In this document: in pieces, positions 25,187 to 35,038 of the stretch
Layout: each line of letters starts with the position of its first letter
How positions within the stretch are numbered: position 1 is the stretch's first letter
DNA from: Allochromatium tepidum
Lineage (GTDB): Bacteria > Pseudomonadota > Gammaproteobacteria > Chromatiales > Chromatiaceae
Length of the DNA: 64,000 bases
Direction: 5' to 3'
NCBI RefSeq assembly: GCF_018409545.1
Contig: NZ_AP024563.1
Location: forward strand, 2,440,001 to 2,504,000
Notes under the pieces: model-generated
What the model saw: the letters and a program-made list of their open reading frames with translations, nothing else
Told to the model about the DNA's origin: nothing
Database searches by the model: none
Translations under genes and position numbers: made by a program

Positions 25187-26059
25187 TCAGTCTCGATCCA
25201 GGCGATCGAGCAAGGGCGAGCGATTGAGCCCCCTGGACACGAAGCCGCGCATCCGCACCGGTGCTCGACTCAGGGCTTCAAGGGCGCTTGATTCGTCGTC
25301 GAAGACGGCGAATACGCAGGCTCCCGTGCCCGTCAGACGACCACCACCCCAAGCGGAGAGCCAATCGAGCGCCGATTCGACTTCGGGATAGTCGCGCCGG
25401 ACGACCGGCAGACAGTCGTTCGTGACATCCCCGCTCAGAAAGTCCGCTAGTGTGATGGGTCGCGAGTCGCGTGTCAATTCCGGATGACGAAAAACATCGC
25501 GCGTCGACACCGAACAGGGCGGTACCAGCACCAGATACCAGGGTTCGGGCAGATCGACCGGCTCCAGCCGCTCGCCGACGCCCTCGCCCCAGGCCGCGCG
25601 TCCGCGCACGAAGACGGGCACGTCGGCCCCGAGCGGCAGTGCGAGGGCCGACAGTGCCTCCTCGTCGAGTCCGGTGCCCCAGAGCCGGTTCAGGGCGACC
25701 AGAGTGGTGGCGGCATCCGAGCTGCCGCCGCCCAGGCCGCCGCCCATGGGCAGGTTCTTCTCACAGCGGATGTCGACCCCGAGCCGGCAGCCGGTGGCGT
25801 GCTGGAGTGCGCGTGCCGCCCGCACGGTCAGATCGTCGTCCTCGGCCACGCCCGCGAGCGCATCGACCCGGCGCACGGCACCGTCCTCGCGCAGGTCGAA
25901 CCACAGCCGGTCGCCCTGTTCGATGAACTGGAAGACGGTCTGGAGTTCGTGATAGCCGTCGGGACGGCGCCCGACGACACGCAGCATCAGGTTGAGCTTG
26001 GCCGGCGCCGGCCAGGCACGCGCGCGATCGCGGTCGATCATGTCAGCCGTTTCACTCAT
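25187..26059 (-). CDS. ispE: 4-diphosphocytidyl-2-C-methyl-D-erythritol kinase
   Basis: 290 residues. This GHMP-family kinase phosphorylates CDP-methylerythritol in the non-mevalonate isoprenoid pathway. The ATP-binding motif is [20 protein letters not shown]; the N-terminus [25 protein letters not shown] and the C-terminal [15 protein letters not shown] are typical (shown in part). It starts 18 bp after the TPR protein gene on the same strand. In relatives lolB normally lies in that gap, but here no lolB frame is present. Confidence 0.96.
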   Translation of the reverse strand: MSETADMIDRDRARAWPAPAKLNLMLRVVGRRPDGYHELQTVFQFIEQGDRLWFDLREDGAVRRVDALAGVAEDDDLTVRAARALQHATGCRLGVDIRCEKNLPMGGGLGGGSSDAATTLVALNRLWGTGLDEEALSALALPLGADVPVFVRGRAAWGEGVGERLEPVDLPEPWYLVLVPPCSVSTRDVFRHPELTRDSRPITLADFLSGDVTNDCLPVVRRDYPEVESALDWLSAWGGGRLTGTGACVFAVFDDESSALEALSRAPVRMRGFVSRGLNRSPLLDRLDRD

Positions 26060-26077
26060 TCGGGTTCGATTCGGGAT

Positions 26078-27850
26078 TCAGTCCGAGGCCGTGCCCTGGC
26101 CCGAGGACTCGCTCCGGGAGAGCCGGTGCCGACCGACGACCTCCTGCAGATAGGCGTGATCCGGATGGGTCTCGACGGCCTTGTCCCACACGGCCCAGGC
26201 CTCGGCACGCCGCCCCAGCGCCCAGAGTACCTCGCCGAGATGGGCCGCGATCTCGCCATCATCGAGCCGGTCGTTGGCCTGCTGGAGATACTCCAGCGCC
26301 AGTTGCAGATCGCCGAGACGATAATGGACCCAGCCCAGACTGTCGAGGATCGCCGGTTCCTCGGGTTTGAGCGCGTGGGCGCGTTCGATGAGTTCGAGCG
26401 CCTCCTCGAACCTGTCGGTCTGGTCGGCGAGCGTGTAACCGAGCGCGTTCAGAGCATCGGCGTGCTCGGGGTCGGCCTCGATGATCCGGCGCAGGTCGCG
26501 CTCGCCGAGTTCGATCCGGCCGAGCTTCATGGCGTGCAGACCGCGCGCGTAGAGCAGGGTATCGTCGTCCGGAAAGGCGGCGAGCGCCTCGTCGTAGACG
26601 GCCCGGGCCTCGTCCGGCCGCTGCACCTCGTCGAGGATCTCGGCCTCGACCATGAACAGCGGAATGGCATTGTCCGGATCCTGATCGCGCATCCGTTGCA
26701 GGATCTCACGCGCCTGCGTCACCTCGCCGCGCTTGGCGCGCAGAAAGGCGATGCGTATCCGGGCATCACTGCCGCTCGCTCCGCTCACCTTGCCGTACCA
26801 GTCGAGCGCGGTCGCGACATCCTCGGCACGCTCGGCGGTCTGGCCCAGATAGAAGGCCGCCTCGTCCTGACGCTGACCGGTCTCGTAGAGCCGCCCGAAG
26901 TGCAGCCGGGCCCCGGCCAGATCCTCCAACTGGAGCGAGAGGATACCGACAGCGAAGAGCACGTCCGGATCCTTGGGATACTCACGCAGCATCCGTTCGA
27001 AGACTTCACGCGCGGTCGAGAATTCTCGCTCGTCGACCAGCAACCGGCCATAGAGCATCTTGAGCGCCCGGTCGCCGGGATTCGCTTCGACGAACGACTC
27101 CAACAGGGCGCGTGCCTGCGAATCCTTGTCATCCGAGAGCAGCAGGCGCACCAGGAACAACCGGGGCGCGTTCCAGTCCGGGCGCAGATCCATGGCGCGC
27201 CGTGCCGCGCGCTCGGCGACTTCGGGCTGCGAGAGGCTGGCCGCGAGCATGGCCAGCGCCTGATGGGCGTCCGCACTCTCCGGGAAGCGCTCGACCAGTG
27301 ACTCCATCAGCGCGAGGCGCTCTTCCGGGGTCGGCAGCCGCTCCAGGATGGCCGCCGCCTTGGCGAAGGCCGTCTCACCGCCCTCCCCCGACAGCTCGAC
27401 CAGACGTTGGAGATGGATCAGGGCGCCCTCGCGATCCTCGGCCTTGATCCGCAGGAAGGCCGCCACCTGATGGGCGTCCGGCGCATTGGGCGCGAGTGTG
27501 AGCCACAGCATCATGGCCTCGCCGGCGGCGGCATCGTCCTCGGCGCTGATGGCCGCACGCACCGCCAGTTCGGCCAGCTCGGGCGCGCGGGTCAGCTCGG
27601 CGGCCTTGAGATAATGGGTGAAGGCCAGACGCATGTCGCCCCGGCGTCCCGCGACCTCAGCGACCAGGATATGGTAAACCTGATCCGGCGTCAGCCCGGC
27701 GATGGGCTTGGGCGCGGTCGGTTTGCTCACGACCGGCGGACTCGTGGTAGCCGACACCGGCGGCTCAGGGAGGGCCGGGACGGCGCCCACCTGGAACCAC
27801 AGAGCCAGACCGAGCAAGACAGAGGTGGACGGAAAGCGCTGAACGGTCAT
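26078..27850 (-). CDS. Exported TPR-repeat protein
   Basis: 590 residues from ATG 27850 (AGGA 9 bp upstream). A signal-like N-terminus (TSVLLGLALWFQVGAVPA) and a Pro/Thr linker lead into about 14 TPR-type helical repeats, for example EVLWALGRRAEAWAVWDKAV, GRIELGERDLRRIIEADPEHADALNALG and FEEALELIERAHALKPEEPAILDSLGWVHYRLGD (each in part). It corresponds in position to the TPR gene next to lolB-ispE in Pseudomonas (PA4667-like). It probably works in envelope assembly, but no function is established here. Divergent from hemA. Confidence 0.9.
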   Translation of the reverse strand: MTVQRFPSTSVLLGLALWFQVGAVPALPEPPVSATTSPPVVSKPTAPKPIAGLTPDQVYHILVAEVAGRRGDMRLAFTHYLKAAELTRAPELAELAVRAAISAEDDAAAGEAMMLWLTLAPNAPDAHQVAAFLRIKAEDREGALIHLQRLVELSGEGGETAFAKAAAILERLPTPEERLALMESLVERFPESADAHQALAMLAASLSQPEVAERAARRAMDLRPDWNAPRLFLVRLLLSDDKDSQARALLESFVEANPGDRALKMLYGRLLVDEREFSTAREVFERMLREYPKDPDVLFAVGILSLQLEDLAGARLHFGRLYETGQRQDEAAFYLGQTAERAEDVATALDWYGKVSGASGSDARIRIAFLRAKRGEVTQAREILQRMRDQDPDNAIPLFMVEAEILDEVQRPDEARAVYDEALAAFPDDDTLLYARGLHAMKLGRIELGERDLRRIIEADPEHADALNALGYTLADQTDRFEEALELIERAHALKPEEPAILDSLGWVHYRLGDLQLALEYLQQANDRLDDGEIAAHLGEVLWALGRRAEAWAVWDKAVETHPDHAYLQEVVGRHRLSRSESSGQGTASD

Positions 27851-28026
27851 GTTGAATCGTCCTAAGGATGAGCAACGGGCGGGCGGCATCGCCGTTGCGG
27901 GGGCGGAAGTATAGCCAACCGGCGGGCACGGACTGAAGCACCCCGCACGGGCATCATTTCGACAAAAAAATTGGTAACATTGCGCCGCGTCTCACCATCC
28001 CAACATCAGAGCGACACGAATTCAAT

Positions 28027-29301
28027 ATGAAGCTGCTTGTCCTCGGACTCAACCACAAGACCGCTCCGGTCGACATCCGTGAGCGACTGGCCTTCGGTCC
28101 GGACATCATCGCCGGTGCGTTGCGTGACTTGACCGGGTGCGATGGCGTCCTCGAGGGGGTCATCCTCTCGACCTGCAACCGTACCGAACTCTATTGTGCC
28201 GTCCAGGACGGCGCAGAGGAAACGCTGCGGCGCTGGCTGAGCGGATTCCACGGCATCGAGCACGAACGGATCGACCCCTTCCTCTATGCCCATGCCGATC
28301 GTGATGCCGTCGTCCATCTGCTGCGCGTCTCCAGCGGACTGGATTCGCTGGTGCTCGGCGAGCCGCAGATCCTCGGCCAGGTCAAGACCGCCTATCAGAC
28401 CGCCAGCGACTGTTCGGCCACCGGTAAGCTGCTGGGCCGGCTGTTCCAGCATACCTTCTCGGTGGCCAAGACGGTGCGCACCGAGACGGCGATCGGTTCC
28501 AACCCGGTGTCCGTGGCCTTCGCCGCCGTCAATCTGGCGCGCCAGATCTTCTCGGATCTCTCCAAGCAGACCGCGCTCCTGATCGGTGCCGGCGAGACCA
28601 TCGAGCTGGCCGCGCGCCATCTGCATCACAACGGCGTCGGGCGCATCATCGTCGCCAACCGCACGGTCGAGCGCGCGCATGATCTGGCGGCCCAGTTCGA
28701 GGGCTTCGCCATCTCGCTGACCGAGATCGCCAACCATCTGCCCGAGGCCGACATCGTCATCGCCTCCACCGCCAGCCCGTTGCCGGTGCTCGGCAAGGGT
28801 ACGGTCGAGCGCGCACTCAAGAAGCGCAAGCACCGGCCCATCTTCATGGTCGACATCGCGGTACCGCGCGACATCGAGCCGGAAGTCGGCGAGCTGAGCG
28901 ACGTCTATCTCTATACGGTCGACGATCTGAAGGGCGTCATCGATGAGAGTCTGCGCTCGCGTCAGGCCGCTGCCGTGCAGGCCGAGGAGATCATCGATTT
29001 CCACTCCGGCGAGTTCATGGCCTGGCTGCGTTCGCTCGATGCCGCCGGTCTGATCCAGGACTACCGTCAGCGTTCCGAGGAACTGCGCGACGAGGTGCTC
29101 GCCCGCGCGCGTCGCCAGCTCGAAGCCGGCAAGCCTCCGCTCGAGGTGCTCAACTTCCTCGCTCATACACTGACCAACAAGCTGCTGCACGCGCCCAGCT
29201 CGCGACTGCGTCAGGCCGCGCGTGACGGGGATGCCGTCATCCTGGAAGCGGCCAACGAGCTGTTCCAACTGGCTCCTGAGCGGTCGCAGTCCAACGTATG
29301 A
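28027..29301 (+). CDS. hemA: Glutamyl-tRNA reductase
   Basis: 424 residues. First step of C5 tetrapyrrole synthesis, needed for haem and bacteriochlorophyll. The catalytic Cys lies in [12 protein letters not shown], the start is [19 protein letters not shown], and the NADPH-binding part contains [16 protein letters not shown]. The end shows the usual dimerisation helix and [15 protein letters not shown]. It overlaps prfA by 4 bp. Demand is high in a phototroph, but nothing regulatory is visible beyond the divergent gap of about 175 bp. Confidence 0.97.
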   Translation: MKLLVLGLNHKTAPVDIRERLAFGPDIIAGALRDLTGCDGVLEGVILSTCNRTELYCAVQDGAEETLRRWLSGFHGIEHERIDPFLYAHADRDAVVHLLRVSSGLDSLVLGEPQILGQVKTAYQTASDCSATGKLLGRLFQHTFSVAKTVRTETAIGSNPVSVAFAAVNLARQIFSDLSKQTALLIGAGETIELAARHLHHNGVGRIIVANRTVERAHDLAAQFEGFAISLTEIANHLPEADIVIASTASPLPVLGKGTVERALKKRKHRPIFMVDIAVPRDIEPEVGELSDVYLYTVDDLKGVIDESLRSRQAAAVQAEEIIDFHSGEFMAWLRSLDAAGLIQDYRQRSEELRDEVLARARRQLEAGKPPLEVLNFLAHTLTNKLLHAPSSRLRQAARDGDAVILEAANELFQLAPERSQSNV

Positions 29302-30377
29302 CCCCATCGATTCGCGCCAAGCTGGAGCGCATCGCCGAGCGTTTCGGCGAGGTCATGGCGCTCCTGGCCGAGCCTGGAACTCAGTCCGACCAGGGGCGTT
29401 TTCGCGATCTCAGTCGCGAGTATGCTCAGCTCCAGCCGCTGATGGAGTGCTACGAACGCTATCGGGACGCCGAGCGCGATCTGGCCGCTGCCGAAGAGCT
29501 ACTGGCCGATGCCGAGATGGCCGCGCTCGCCAGAGATGAGATCGAGACCGCGCGCGGACGTCTGGACGTGCTCGAACCCGAGTTGCAAACGCTCCTCATC
29601 CCGCCGGATCCCAACGATCAATGCAATGCCTTCCTCGAAATCCGCGCCGGGACGGGTGGAGCCGAGGCGGCGCTGTTCGCCGGCGATCTGATGCGCATGT
29701 ACATGCGTTACGCGGAACTGCTCGGCTGGCGCACCGAACAGGTCTCGGCCAGCGAGGGCGAGCTGGGGGGATATAAGGAGGTCGTGATCCGGGTCAGCGG
29801 TAGCGGGGTCTATTCGCGGCTGAAGTTCGAGCCGGGCGCGCATCGCGTCCAGCGCGTGCCCGAGACCGAGTCCCAGGGCCGTATCCATACCTCGGCCTGT
29901 ACCGTCGCCGTGCTGCCCGAGGCCGAATCGATCGACGCCATCGACATCAACCCCAACGATCTGCGCATCGACACCTATCGCTCATCCGGCGCCGGCGGTC
30001 AGCACGTCAACAAGACCGATTCGGCGATCCGCATCACGCATCTGCCCTCTGGCCTCGTCGTCGAGTGTCAGGAAGAGCGCTCGCAGCACAAGAACCGCGC
30101 CAAGGCCATGGCCCTGCTGCACGCCAAGCTGCTCGCCGGTGCGCGCGAGACGCAGGCCGGCGAGCAGTCCGAGTCGCGCAGGCTCCAGGTCGGTAGTGGG
30201 GATCGTTCCGAGCGCATCCGCACCTACAACTTCCCGCAGAACCGGCTGACCGATCATCGTATCAACCTCACGCTCTACAAGCTCGACGAGGTGATGACCG
30301 GGCAGCTCGATCAGGTCATAGATCCCCTGCTGGCCGAATATCGTGCCGAACAGCTCGCGGCCATGATGGCGGGCTGA
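29298..30377 (+). CDS. prfA: Peptide chain release factor 1
   Basis: 359 residues. It reads UAA and UAG stops. The GGQ motif is [18 protein letters not shown] and the segment [23 protein letters not shown] (in part) precedes it. The start ATG overlaps the hemA stop by 4 bp, so the two are coupled, as in many proteobacteria. prmC, which methylates the GGQ Gln and often follows, is absent: the next gene is on the opposite strand. Confidence 0.97.
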   Translation: MTPSIRAKLERIAERFGEVMALLAEPGTQSDQGRFRDLSREYAQLQPLMECYERYRDAERDLAAAEELLADAEMAALARDEIETARGRLDVLEPELQTLLIPPDPNDQCNAFLEIRAGTGGAEAALFAGDLMRMYMRYAELLGWRTEQVSASEGELGGYKEVVIRVSGSGVYSRLKFEPGAHRVQRVPETESQGRIHTSACTVAVLPEAESIDAIDINPNDLRIDTYRSSGAGGQHVNKTDSAIRITHLPSGLVVECQEERSQHKNRAKAMALLHAKLLAGARETQAGEQSESRRLQVGSGDRSERIRTYNFPQNRLTDHRINLTLYKLDEVMTGQLDQVIDPLLAEYRAEQLAAMMAG

Positions 30378-30386
30378 GGGCGTTCC

Positions 30387-31265
30387 CTACAACTGGACCA
30401 GGATCTCCGAGTCGACCGGCAGCACGTCGACCTGTGCCCCCGAGGCGATGAGCTGCTCGGTCTCCATGACCTCCATCACCGCGTTCAGCACCTCGGGATC
30501 CTGCCGGGCGATGGCGTTGAGCGCCTCACCGACGATCGCCGGACGCGCGGCGGCGGCCTCGGCCATCTTCTGCGACACCTTATAGGCGGTCTCGCTCTTG
30601 ATCAGACCGACGCGGTTCTCGCCGTCCTGCTTCATGGCGCTCGTGACCTGCACCAGCCGCTTGACCACCTTGTCGGTGATGTTGTCGACCATCTGGCGGT
30701 CGGTGAAAGCGACCTTGCGGATATAGACCGAGCCGAGCGCATAGCCCCATTGCTCCGAGAGCGGCGAGACGGCGGCGCGCACCCGGCGACTGAGCAGATG
30801 GCGGTCCTCCAGCATCTTGTCCATCTCCAGATTGCTCAGGGTCGAGATGGTCGAGCTGGCGACATTGGCCTGGAGTGAGCCTTCGGGATTGGCGTTGCTG
30901 AAGAGATAGGCGACCGGATCGCTGACCTGCATCTCGTACCAGATGCCGACGCCCATGGGCGTGCCCTCCTCCGAGTTGACCATCTGATCGCGCAGATAGT
31001 GCTGACGCAGACAGGTCGGCACCTTGTAGAGCTTGCCGAAGAAGGGCACCAGTAGCGCCTTGACGCCGAAATAGCCGAGCGGAAAGCGCAGACCCGGTTC
31101 GTCGAGCGTACCGAGCACCTTGCCGAACAGGGTGAACACCTGTGCCTCGCGCTCGCGCACGATGGCATAGAGTCCGAGTGCACGTGCGATGGCGAGCAGG
31201 ATCGGGATATAGAGCACGCCGATCACGAAGGCGAAGATGGGACCGAACGAGAAATCGAAGAACAT
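30387..31265 (-). CDS. SPFH/Band 7 membrane protein (second of pair)
   Basis: 292 residues. An N-terminal hydrophobic segment (FGPIFAFVIGVLYIPILLAIARALG) is followed by the SPFH domain: EREAQVFTLFGKVLGTLDEPGLRFPLG (in part), then NANPEGSLQANVASST and DRQMVDNITDKVVKRLVQVTSAMK. A coiled coil with Glu-Ala stretches and a short C-terminus end it. SPFH proteins form ring-like cages in the membrane, as with HflK/HflC and QmcA. It lies 22 bp downstream of another SPFH gene, so the two probably form a hetero-oligomer. Not close enough to HflC to name. Confidence 0.85.
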   Translation of the reverse strand: MFFDFSFGPIFAFVIGVLYIPILLAIARALGLYAIVREREAQVFTLFGKVLGTLDEPGLRFPLGYFGVKALLVPFFGKLYKVPTCLRQHYLRDQMVNSEEGTPMGVGIWYEMQVSDPVAYLFSNANPEGSLQANVASSTISTLSNLEMDKMLEDRHLLSRRVRAAVSPLSEQWGYALGSVYIRKVAFTDRQMVDNITDKVVKRLVQVTSAMKQDGENRVGLIKSETAYKVSQKMAEAAAARPAIVGEALNAIARQDPEVLNAVMEVMETEQLIASGAQVDVLPVDSEILVQL

Positions 31266-31287
31266 GACGAGGGCCTCCGGGGTCGCG

Positions 31288-32268
31288 TTACTTGGGTGCG
31301 GCAGTCTGCACGATGCGCGTGGCGCGACCGAGCAGGGGTACCCGGAGATTGCGGATGTAAGTCCGCAGCGCGCCCGGTCCGCCAGTGGCCTTGATGCGGG
31401 CGAGCGTATCGGCCAGTTCCTTCAGGGGCGCGACCTCGGCCTGGGCGTTGTTGCGCGCGATCTCGACGGCACGCTTGCTCATGGTGATCTGCTGTTCGGC
31501 ATCGGCGCGCGCGGTCGAGATGTCGGCGGCGACCTGATTGCGCGTGGTGTTGATGGCCGAGAGCGCGCGGTCGACCTCGGGCGGCGGGTCGATCTGGGTG
31601 ATGAGCGCGGCGTCGAGTTCGATGCCGTAGCGTGCGCCGGTCGAGCGGCACTGCTGCTCCATGTAGTCGTTCAGGAGCGGCAGGTTCTTGCGCAGGTCGT
31701 TGATGGAGACGCCCTCGGAGAGTTCGGCCGCCGCGCTGCCGGTGCTCAGTTCGGTGTCGCCGACCAGGTTCTGGCCCTTGGGATCGACGAAGTTGGCGAT
31801 GCGCTCGCGCAGCACCGAGATGAAATAGCCCATGACGTGCTCCAGCGGCTTGTCGACGCCGAAGAAATAGGCATAGAGGTTGTTCTCGCAGACGCGGAAG
31901 CGGATCTGACCGCCGACGCCCGTGGTGAGGTTGTCCTTGGTGACGGCCTCGATGGTGTGCTGGGACTTGGTCGGATCCCAGGTCAGGTCGATGGCCTCGG
32001 TGACGACCCGGACCTTGTGCACCTCCTGCCAGGGCCATTTGAAGTAGGGTCCGCCGGGACCGATGACCTGGAGACGCGGGAAGCGGTAGCGTTGCTTCTC
32101 CTCATCGGTGAGCGAGTCGTCCTCGACCATGAGGCGCCCGATCCGCTGGGCGCGTCCGAACGAGGTGATGATGGCCCGTTCATCGGGCTTGACGGTGTAG
32201 AAGGCGCGGATGAGGACCGTGTAGACGACGAAGACGAGCATGCCGAGCAGAAAGGCTGTGACCTGCAT
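31288..32268 (-). CDS. SPFH/Band 7 membrane protein (first of pair)
   Basis: 326 residues. An N-terminal membrane helix (TAFLLGMLVFVVYTVLIRAFYT) precedes the SPFH domain: VKPDERAIITSFGRAQRIGRL, then GGPYFKWPWQEVHKVRVV (prohibitin-like). A long alpha-helical part with AISTARADAEQQITMSKRA-type sequence follows. It resembles HflK in layout. Upstream of the start is an inverted repeat that would place the ribosome binding site in a hairpin (32270-32303). With the gene at 30387 it likely forms a membrane cage controlling protein turnover. Confidence 0.85.
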   Translation of the reverse strand: MQVTAFLLGMLVFVVYTVLIRAFYTVKPDERAIITSFGRAQRIGRLMVEDDSLTDEEKQRYRFPRLQVIGPGGPYFKWPWQEVHKVRVVTEAIDLTWDPTKSQHTIEAVTKDNLTTGVGGQIRFRVCENNLYAYFFGVDKPLEHVMGYFISVLRERIANFVDPKGQNLVGDTELSTGSAAAELSEGVSINDLRKNLPLLNDYMEQQCRSTGARYGIELDAALITQIDPPPEVDRALSAINTTRNQVAADISTARADAEQQITMSKRAVEIARNNAQAEVAPLKELADTLARIKATGGPGALRTYIRNLRVPLLGRATRIVQTAAPK

Positions 32269-32269
32269 A

Positions 32270-32303
32270 GCTGACTCCCGTTGAGTGATTGGCGAGAGTC
32301 AGC
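32270..32303 (-). promoter_or_regulatory. Hairpin over the ribosome binding site of the SPFH gene
   Basis: On the mRNA GCTGACTC (32303-32296) pairs with GAGTCAGC (32277-32270), a perfect 8-bp stem with an 18-base loop, ending one base before the ATG (32268). The Shine-Dalgarno GGGAG (32279-32275) lies at the loop-stem junction, partly inside the stem, so folding would hinder initiation. Possible translational switch. Confidence 0.45.
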
Positions 32304-32336
32304 ATAGGCCATGCGTGCGCGTCCTGTCTCGGCGCG

Positions 32337-32987
32337 TCAGTCCGACTTGAACCCGGCGGCGCGGTGGCTGCCGTCGCAGAACGGCTTGTTCTTCGATGCC
32401 CCGCAGCGACAGAGTGCGGTCTGCGTCCCATGCCAGGCCTCGCGCCCGGAGCCGGCGATCAGGGTCAGATTGCCTTCGAGCTTGAGCGGACCGTCGGGCA
32501 TCACCCGCACCTTCAGCGGACCGCCGCGATCGCTCAGTCCGGGGCCGCGTGAGCCGATCGCGCCGCCGTCCTCGAACCGCGCCTCGGCATGGCTGTTGTC
32601 GCAGAACGGCTTGTTCTTGGACGCCCCGCAGCGACAGAGCGCCACGCGCCGACTCACGCCCGGCATGTCGTCCGGCGCACCTTCGAGCTCCAGATCACCG
32701 CTGAGATAGAGCGGACCATTGTTGGCGACCATGACCCGATTCTCGCCCGGAGCCGGTTCAGGCTCGCCGGTCTTGTCTCGATAACTCAGGGCGCCGGTCG
32801 GACAGCGCTCGACCACTTCGCGCACTTCCGCGCGCGACACGGCATCGGGCCGGCACCAGGGCTCGCGCCCGCCGACGAACAGCTCGCCCTCGGCCTTGCC
32901 GCACTCACCGAGATGGATACAGAGTCGCCCATCCCAACTGACGTCGATCTCCCGGCCCTCGAAGACGGTGATTGGCTCATTGCTCAT
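32337..32987 (-). CDS. Iron-sulfur protein with Fer4-type and two CDGSH domains
   Basis: 216 residues. The first 70 residues carry Cys23, Cys29, Cys45 and Cys62 in a ferredoxin-like domain of the (4Fe-4S) mono-cluster type (Fer4_19-like). Two CDGSH-type 2Fe-2S domains follow: CRCGASKNKPFCDNSH (residues 118-133) and CRCGASKNKPFCDGSH (193-208). Both have the three Cys and one His ligands. The two CDGSH repeats are nearly identical at DNA level (segments starting 32374 and 32599), a recent internal duplication or gene conversion. Such proteins act in redox or iron homeostasis. It is followed, further on, by a Crp/Fnr-type regulator on the same strand. Confidence 0.88.
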   Translation of the reverse strand: MSNEPITVFEGREIDVSWDGRLCIHLGECGKAEGELFVGGREPWCRPDAVSRAEVREVVERCPTGALSYRDKTGEPEPAPGENRVMVANNGPLYLSGDLELEGAPDDMPGVSRRVALCRCGASKNKPFCDNSHAEARFEDGGAIGSRGPGLSDRGGPLKVRVMPDGPLKLEGNLTLIAGSGREAWHGTQTALCRCGASKNKPFCDGSHRAAGFKSD

Positions 32988-33127
32988 TGGCTATCCCCTG
33001 GTGATTCCGTGATGATGGTGGATGGTAGGGCCGTGAACTCACGATCGAAAGGCGTCACGACACATGGCCCGGCCAGTCCGGACATGGGGCGAGTCCCGGA
33101 TGAATCCAAGACGAGCGACCCTAGGAT

Positions 33128-33847
33128 TCAGGGCCGCTGCGACCCCAGAGTGCCGATCGAGAAGGGTCCGGGTTCGAGCGCGTCGGTCAGTTCGGCGATC
33201 TCCAGCAGCGCCCGCTGATCGAGCACGCTCACCAGCGTGCCGTCCATACGGATGATACCCTGGTCACTGAGCGACTTGATGACACGCGAGAAGGTCTCGG
33301 GCTGCACCGACAACCGCGAGGCCAGCACCCCCTTGCGCACGTCGAGTTCGAGCGACCGCGCGCCCGGCGGCAGATGCGAAGCGAGATAACGGGCGACACG
33401 ACTGGTCGCGGTGTGCAGCGTCAGGTCGTCGATCTCGCCGATGAGACCGCGCAGACGCTGGCTCAGGGCACCGAGCAGCACGAAGCAGGTGTCGACCGAC
33501 TCGCGCAGCATGGCGGCGAAATCCGCCGTATCGATGGCGATCAGCTCCGAGTCGGCGAGCGCCGCCGCGCAGACCGGATAGCGGGGCGCATTGAGGAACA
33601 TCAGCGCCTCGGCGAAGGTCTGGCCGGGACTGACGATCTCGATGACCTTCTCGGCGCCCTCGGGCGAGAGCCGGAACAGCCGCATCCGGCCCGAGAGCAG
33701 GAGATAGAAGCGCGTGGCCGGATCGCCCTGGCTGAAGAGCAGTTGCTCGGCGTTCAGCTTGACGCGGCTCGCGTGCCGGGCGACCCGCTGGAGCTGGGTC
33801 GCTTCGAGACGCGAGAGCAGGGGCGCACGGCGCAGTTCATCGATCAT
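33128..33847 (-). CDS. Crp/Fnr-family transcription regulator
   Basis: 239 residues from ATG 33847 (MIDELRRAPLLSRLE); the frame is open to 33949 but the extra N-terminus is not family-like. The N-terminal cyclic-nucleotide-binding-like barrel includes GDPATRFYLLLSGRMRLFR and GQTFAEALMFLN. The C-terminal winged helix has the recognition helix region VLASRLSVQPETFSRVIKSLSDQGII. No Fnr-type N-terminal Cys cluster is present, so it is not a classic oxygen-sensing Fnr; it resembles the Dnr/NnrR-like branch. The ligand is unknown. It lies between fbp and the CDGSH protein gene on the same strand. Confidence 0.87.
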   Translation of the reverse strand: MIDELRRAPLLSRLEATQLQRVARHASRVKLNAEQLLFSQGDPATRFYLLLSGRMRLFRLSPEGAEKVIEIVSPGQTFAEALMFLNAPRYPVCAAALADSELIAIDTADFAAMLRESVDTCFVLLGALSQRLRGLIGEIDDLTLHTATSRVARYLASHLPPGARSLELDVRKGVLASRLSVQPETFSRVIKSLSDQGIIRMDGTLVSVLDQRALLEIAELTDALEPGPFSIGTLGSQRP

Positions 33848-33945
33848 ACGAGCGGTTCCAAGCGCTGGAGTGTCTGGGTGACGATGGCCGGACGACCGAA
33901 TCGCCCATGACGCTCGACACCAAACGCCGCTCGCCGACCCTCGCC

Positions 33946-34959
33946 TCAATCCGGCTGATGATACCCCAGGATGCGCTCGACCTCGTTCTTGGAGCCGAGG
34001 ATCACGGGCACGCGCTGGTGCAGGGATTCGGGCTGGAGTTCGAGGATGCGCTCGCGGCCGGTGATCGAGCCGCCGCCGGCCTGTTCGACGATGAAGGACA
34101 TGGGATTGGCCTCATAGAGCAGACGCAGCTTGCCGCCCTGCCCCTTGGCCTGCATCTTCGAGTCCATCGGATACATGAAGACGCCGCCGCGGGTCAGGAT
34201 GCGATGCACCTCGGCGACCATGGAGGCGATCCAGCGCATGTTGAAATCCTCGCCGCGCGGGCCTTCCTTGCCGTCCAGACACTCCTGCACATAGCGGCGC
34301 ACCGGCGGCTCCCAGAAACGCATGTTGGACATGTTGATCGCGAACTCGCGCGTGTCGGCCGGGATCCGCATCCGGGGATGGGTGAGGATGAACTCGCCGA
34401 TGTTCTGATCGAGCGTGAAGCCGTTGACCCCGTTGCCCGTGGTCAGGACCATCATGGTCGAGGGACCGTAGAGGGCGTAACCGGCCGCGACCTGCTGGGT
34501 ACCGGCCTGGAGGAAGTCGCGCTCGGTCGGCTCGGCCCCGCCGCCCGGACAGCGCAGGATCGAGAAGATGGTGCCGACCGAGACATTGACGTCGATGTTG
34601 GAGGAGCCGTCGAGCGGGTCGAAGGTCAGCAGATACTTGCCGCGCGGATACTGCTTGGGGATAGAGTAGATCTCGTCCATCTCCTCCGAGGCCATGGCCG
34701 CCAGGTGTCCGGCCCACTCGTTGGACTTGATGAAGACCTCGTTGGAGAGCACGTCGAGCTTCTTCTGAGTCTCACCCTGAACGTTCTCGGTGTCGGCGCT
34801 GCCCAGGACGCCGACCAGGGCGCCGTGGTTGACCAGGTGGCTGATGACCTTGCAGGCCGTGACCACGTCGTTGAGCAGCGAGGTGAAGTCGCCGGTGGCG
34901 CCGGCGATGTGGCGCTGCTCCTCGATGATGAACTGGGTGATGCTGGTACCGTTGTGCAT
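33946..34959 (-). CDS. fbp: Fructose-1,6-bisphosphatase, class I
   Basis: 337 residues. It removes the 1-phosphate of fructose-1,6-bisphosphate, serving gluconeogenesis and the Calvin cycle. The metal-binding motif is [18 protein letters not shown]; the active site region YLLTF and the substrate-binding [11 protein letters not shown] are also present. GAGGAG precedes the start. A plausible promoter lies upstream (35010-35038). Autotrophic role is inferred from the probable lifestyle. Confidence 0.96.
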   Translation of the reverse strand: MHNGTSITQFIIEEQRHIAGATGDFTSLLNDVVTACKVISHLVNHGALVGVLGSADTENVQGETQKKLDVLSNEVFIKSNEWAGHLAAMASEEMDEIYSIPKQYPRGKYLLTFDPLDGSSNIDVNVSVGTIFSILRCPGGGAEPTERDFLQAGTQQVAAGYALYGPSTMMVLTTGNGVNGFTLDQNIGEFILTHPRMRIPADTREFAINMSNMRFWEPPVRRYVQECLDGKEGPRGEDFNMRWIASMVAEVHRILTRGGVFMYPMDSKMQAKGQGGKLRLLYEANPMSFIVEQAGGGSITGRERILELQPESLHQRVPVILGSKNEVERILGYHQPD

Positions 34960-35009
34960 ACTGCTCCTCGTCTCGAATTCAATCCGAAGTATTGTTTTGT
35001 CGGTGACGC

Positions 35010-35038
35010 AGTATAAGGCCCTTGGCGGCCGGACAGAA
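35010..35038 (-). promoter_or_regulatory. Probable fbp promoter
   Basis: On the minus strand TTCTGT (35033-35038) and TATACT (35010-35015) lie 17 bp apart, about 50 bp before the fbp start. A motif match only. Confidence 0.4.

Noticed and set aside
31237-32274. A 345-codon plus-strand frame
   Set aside because: It is antisense to the SPFH gene with its clear prohibitin-like domain.
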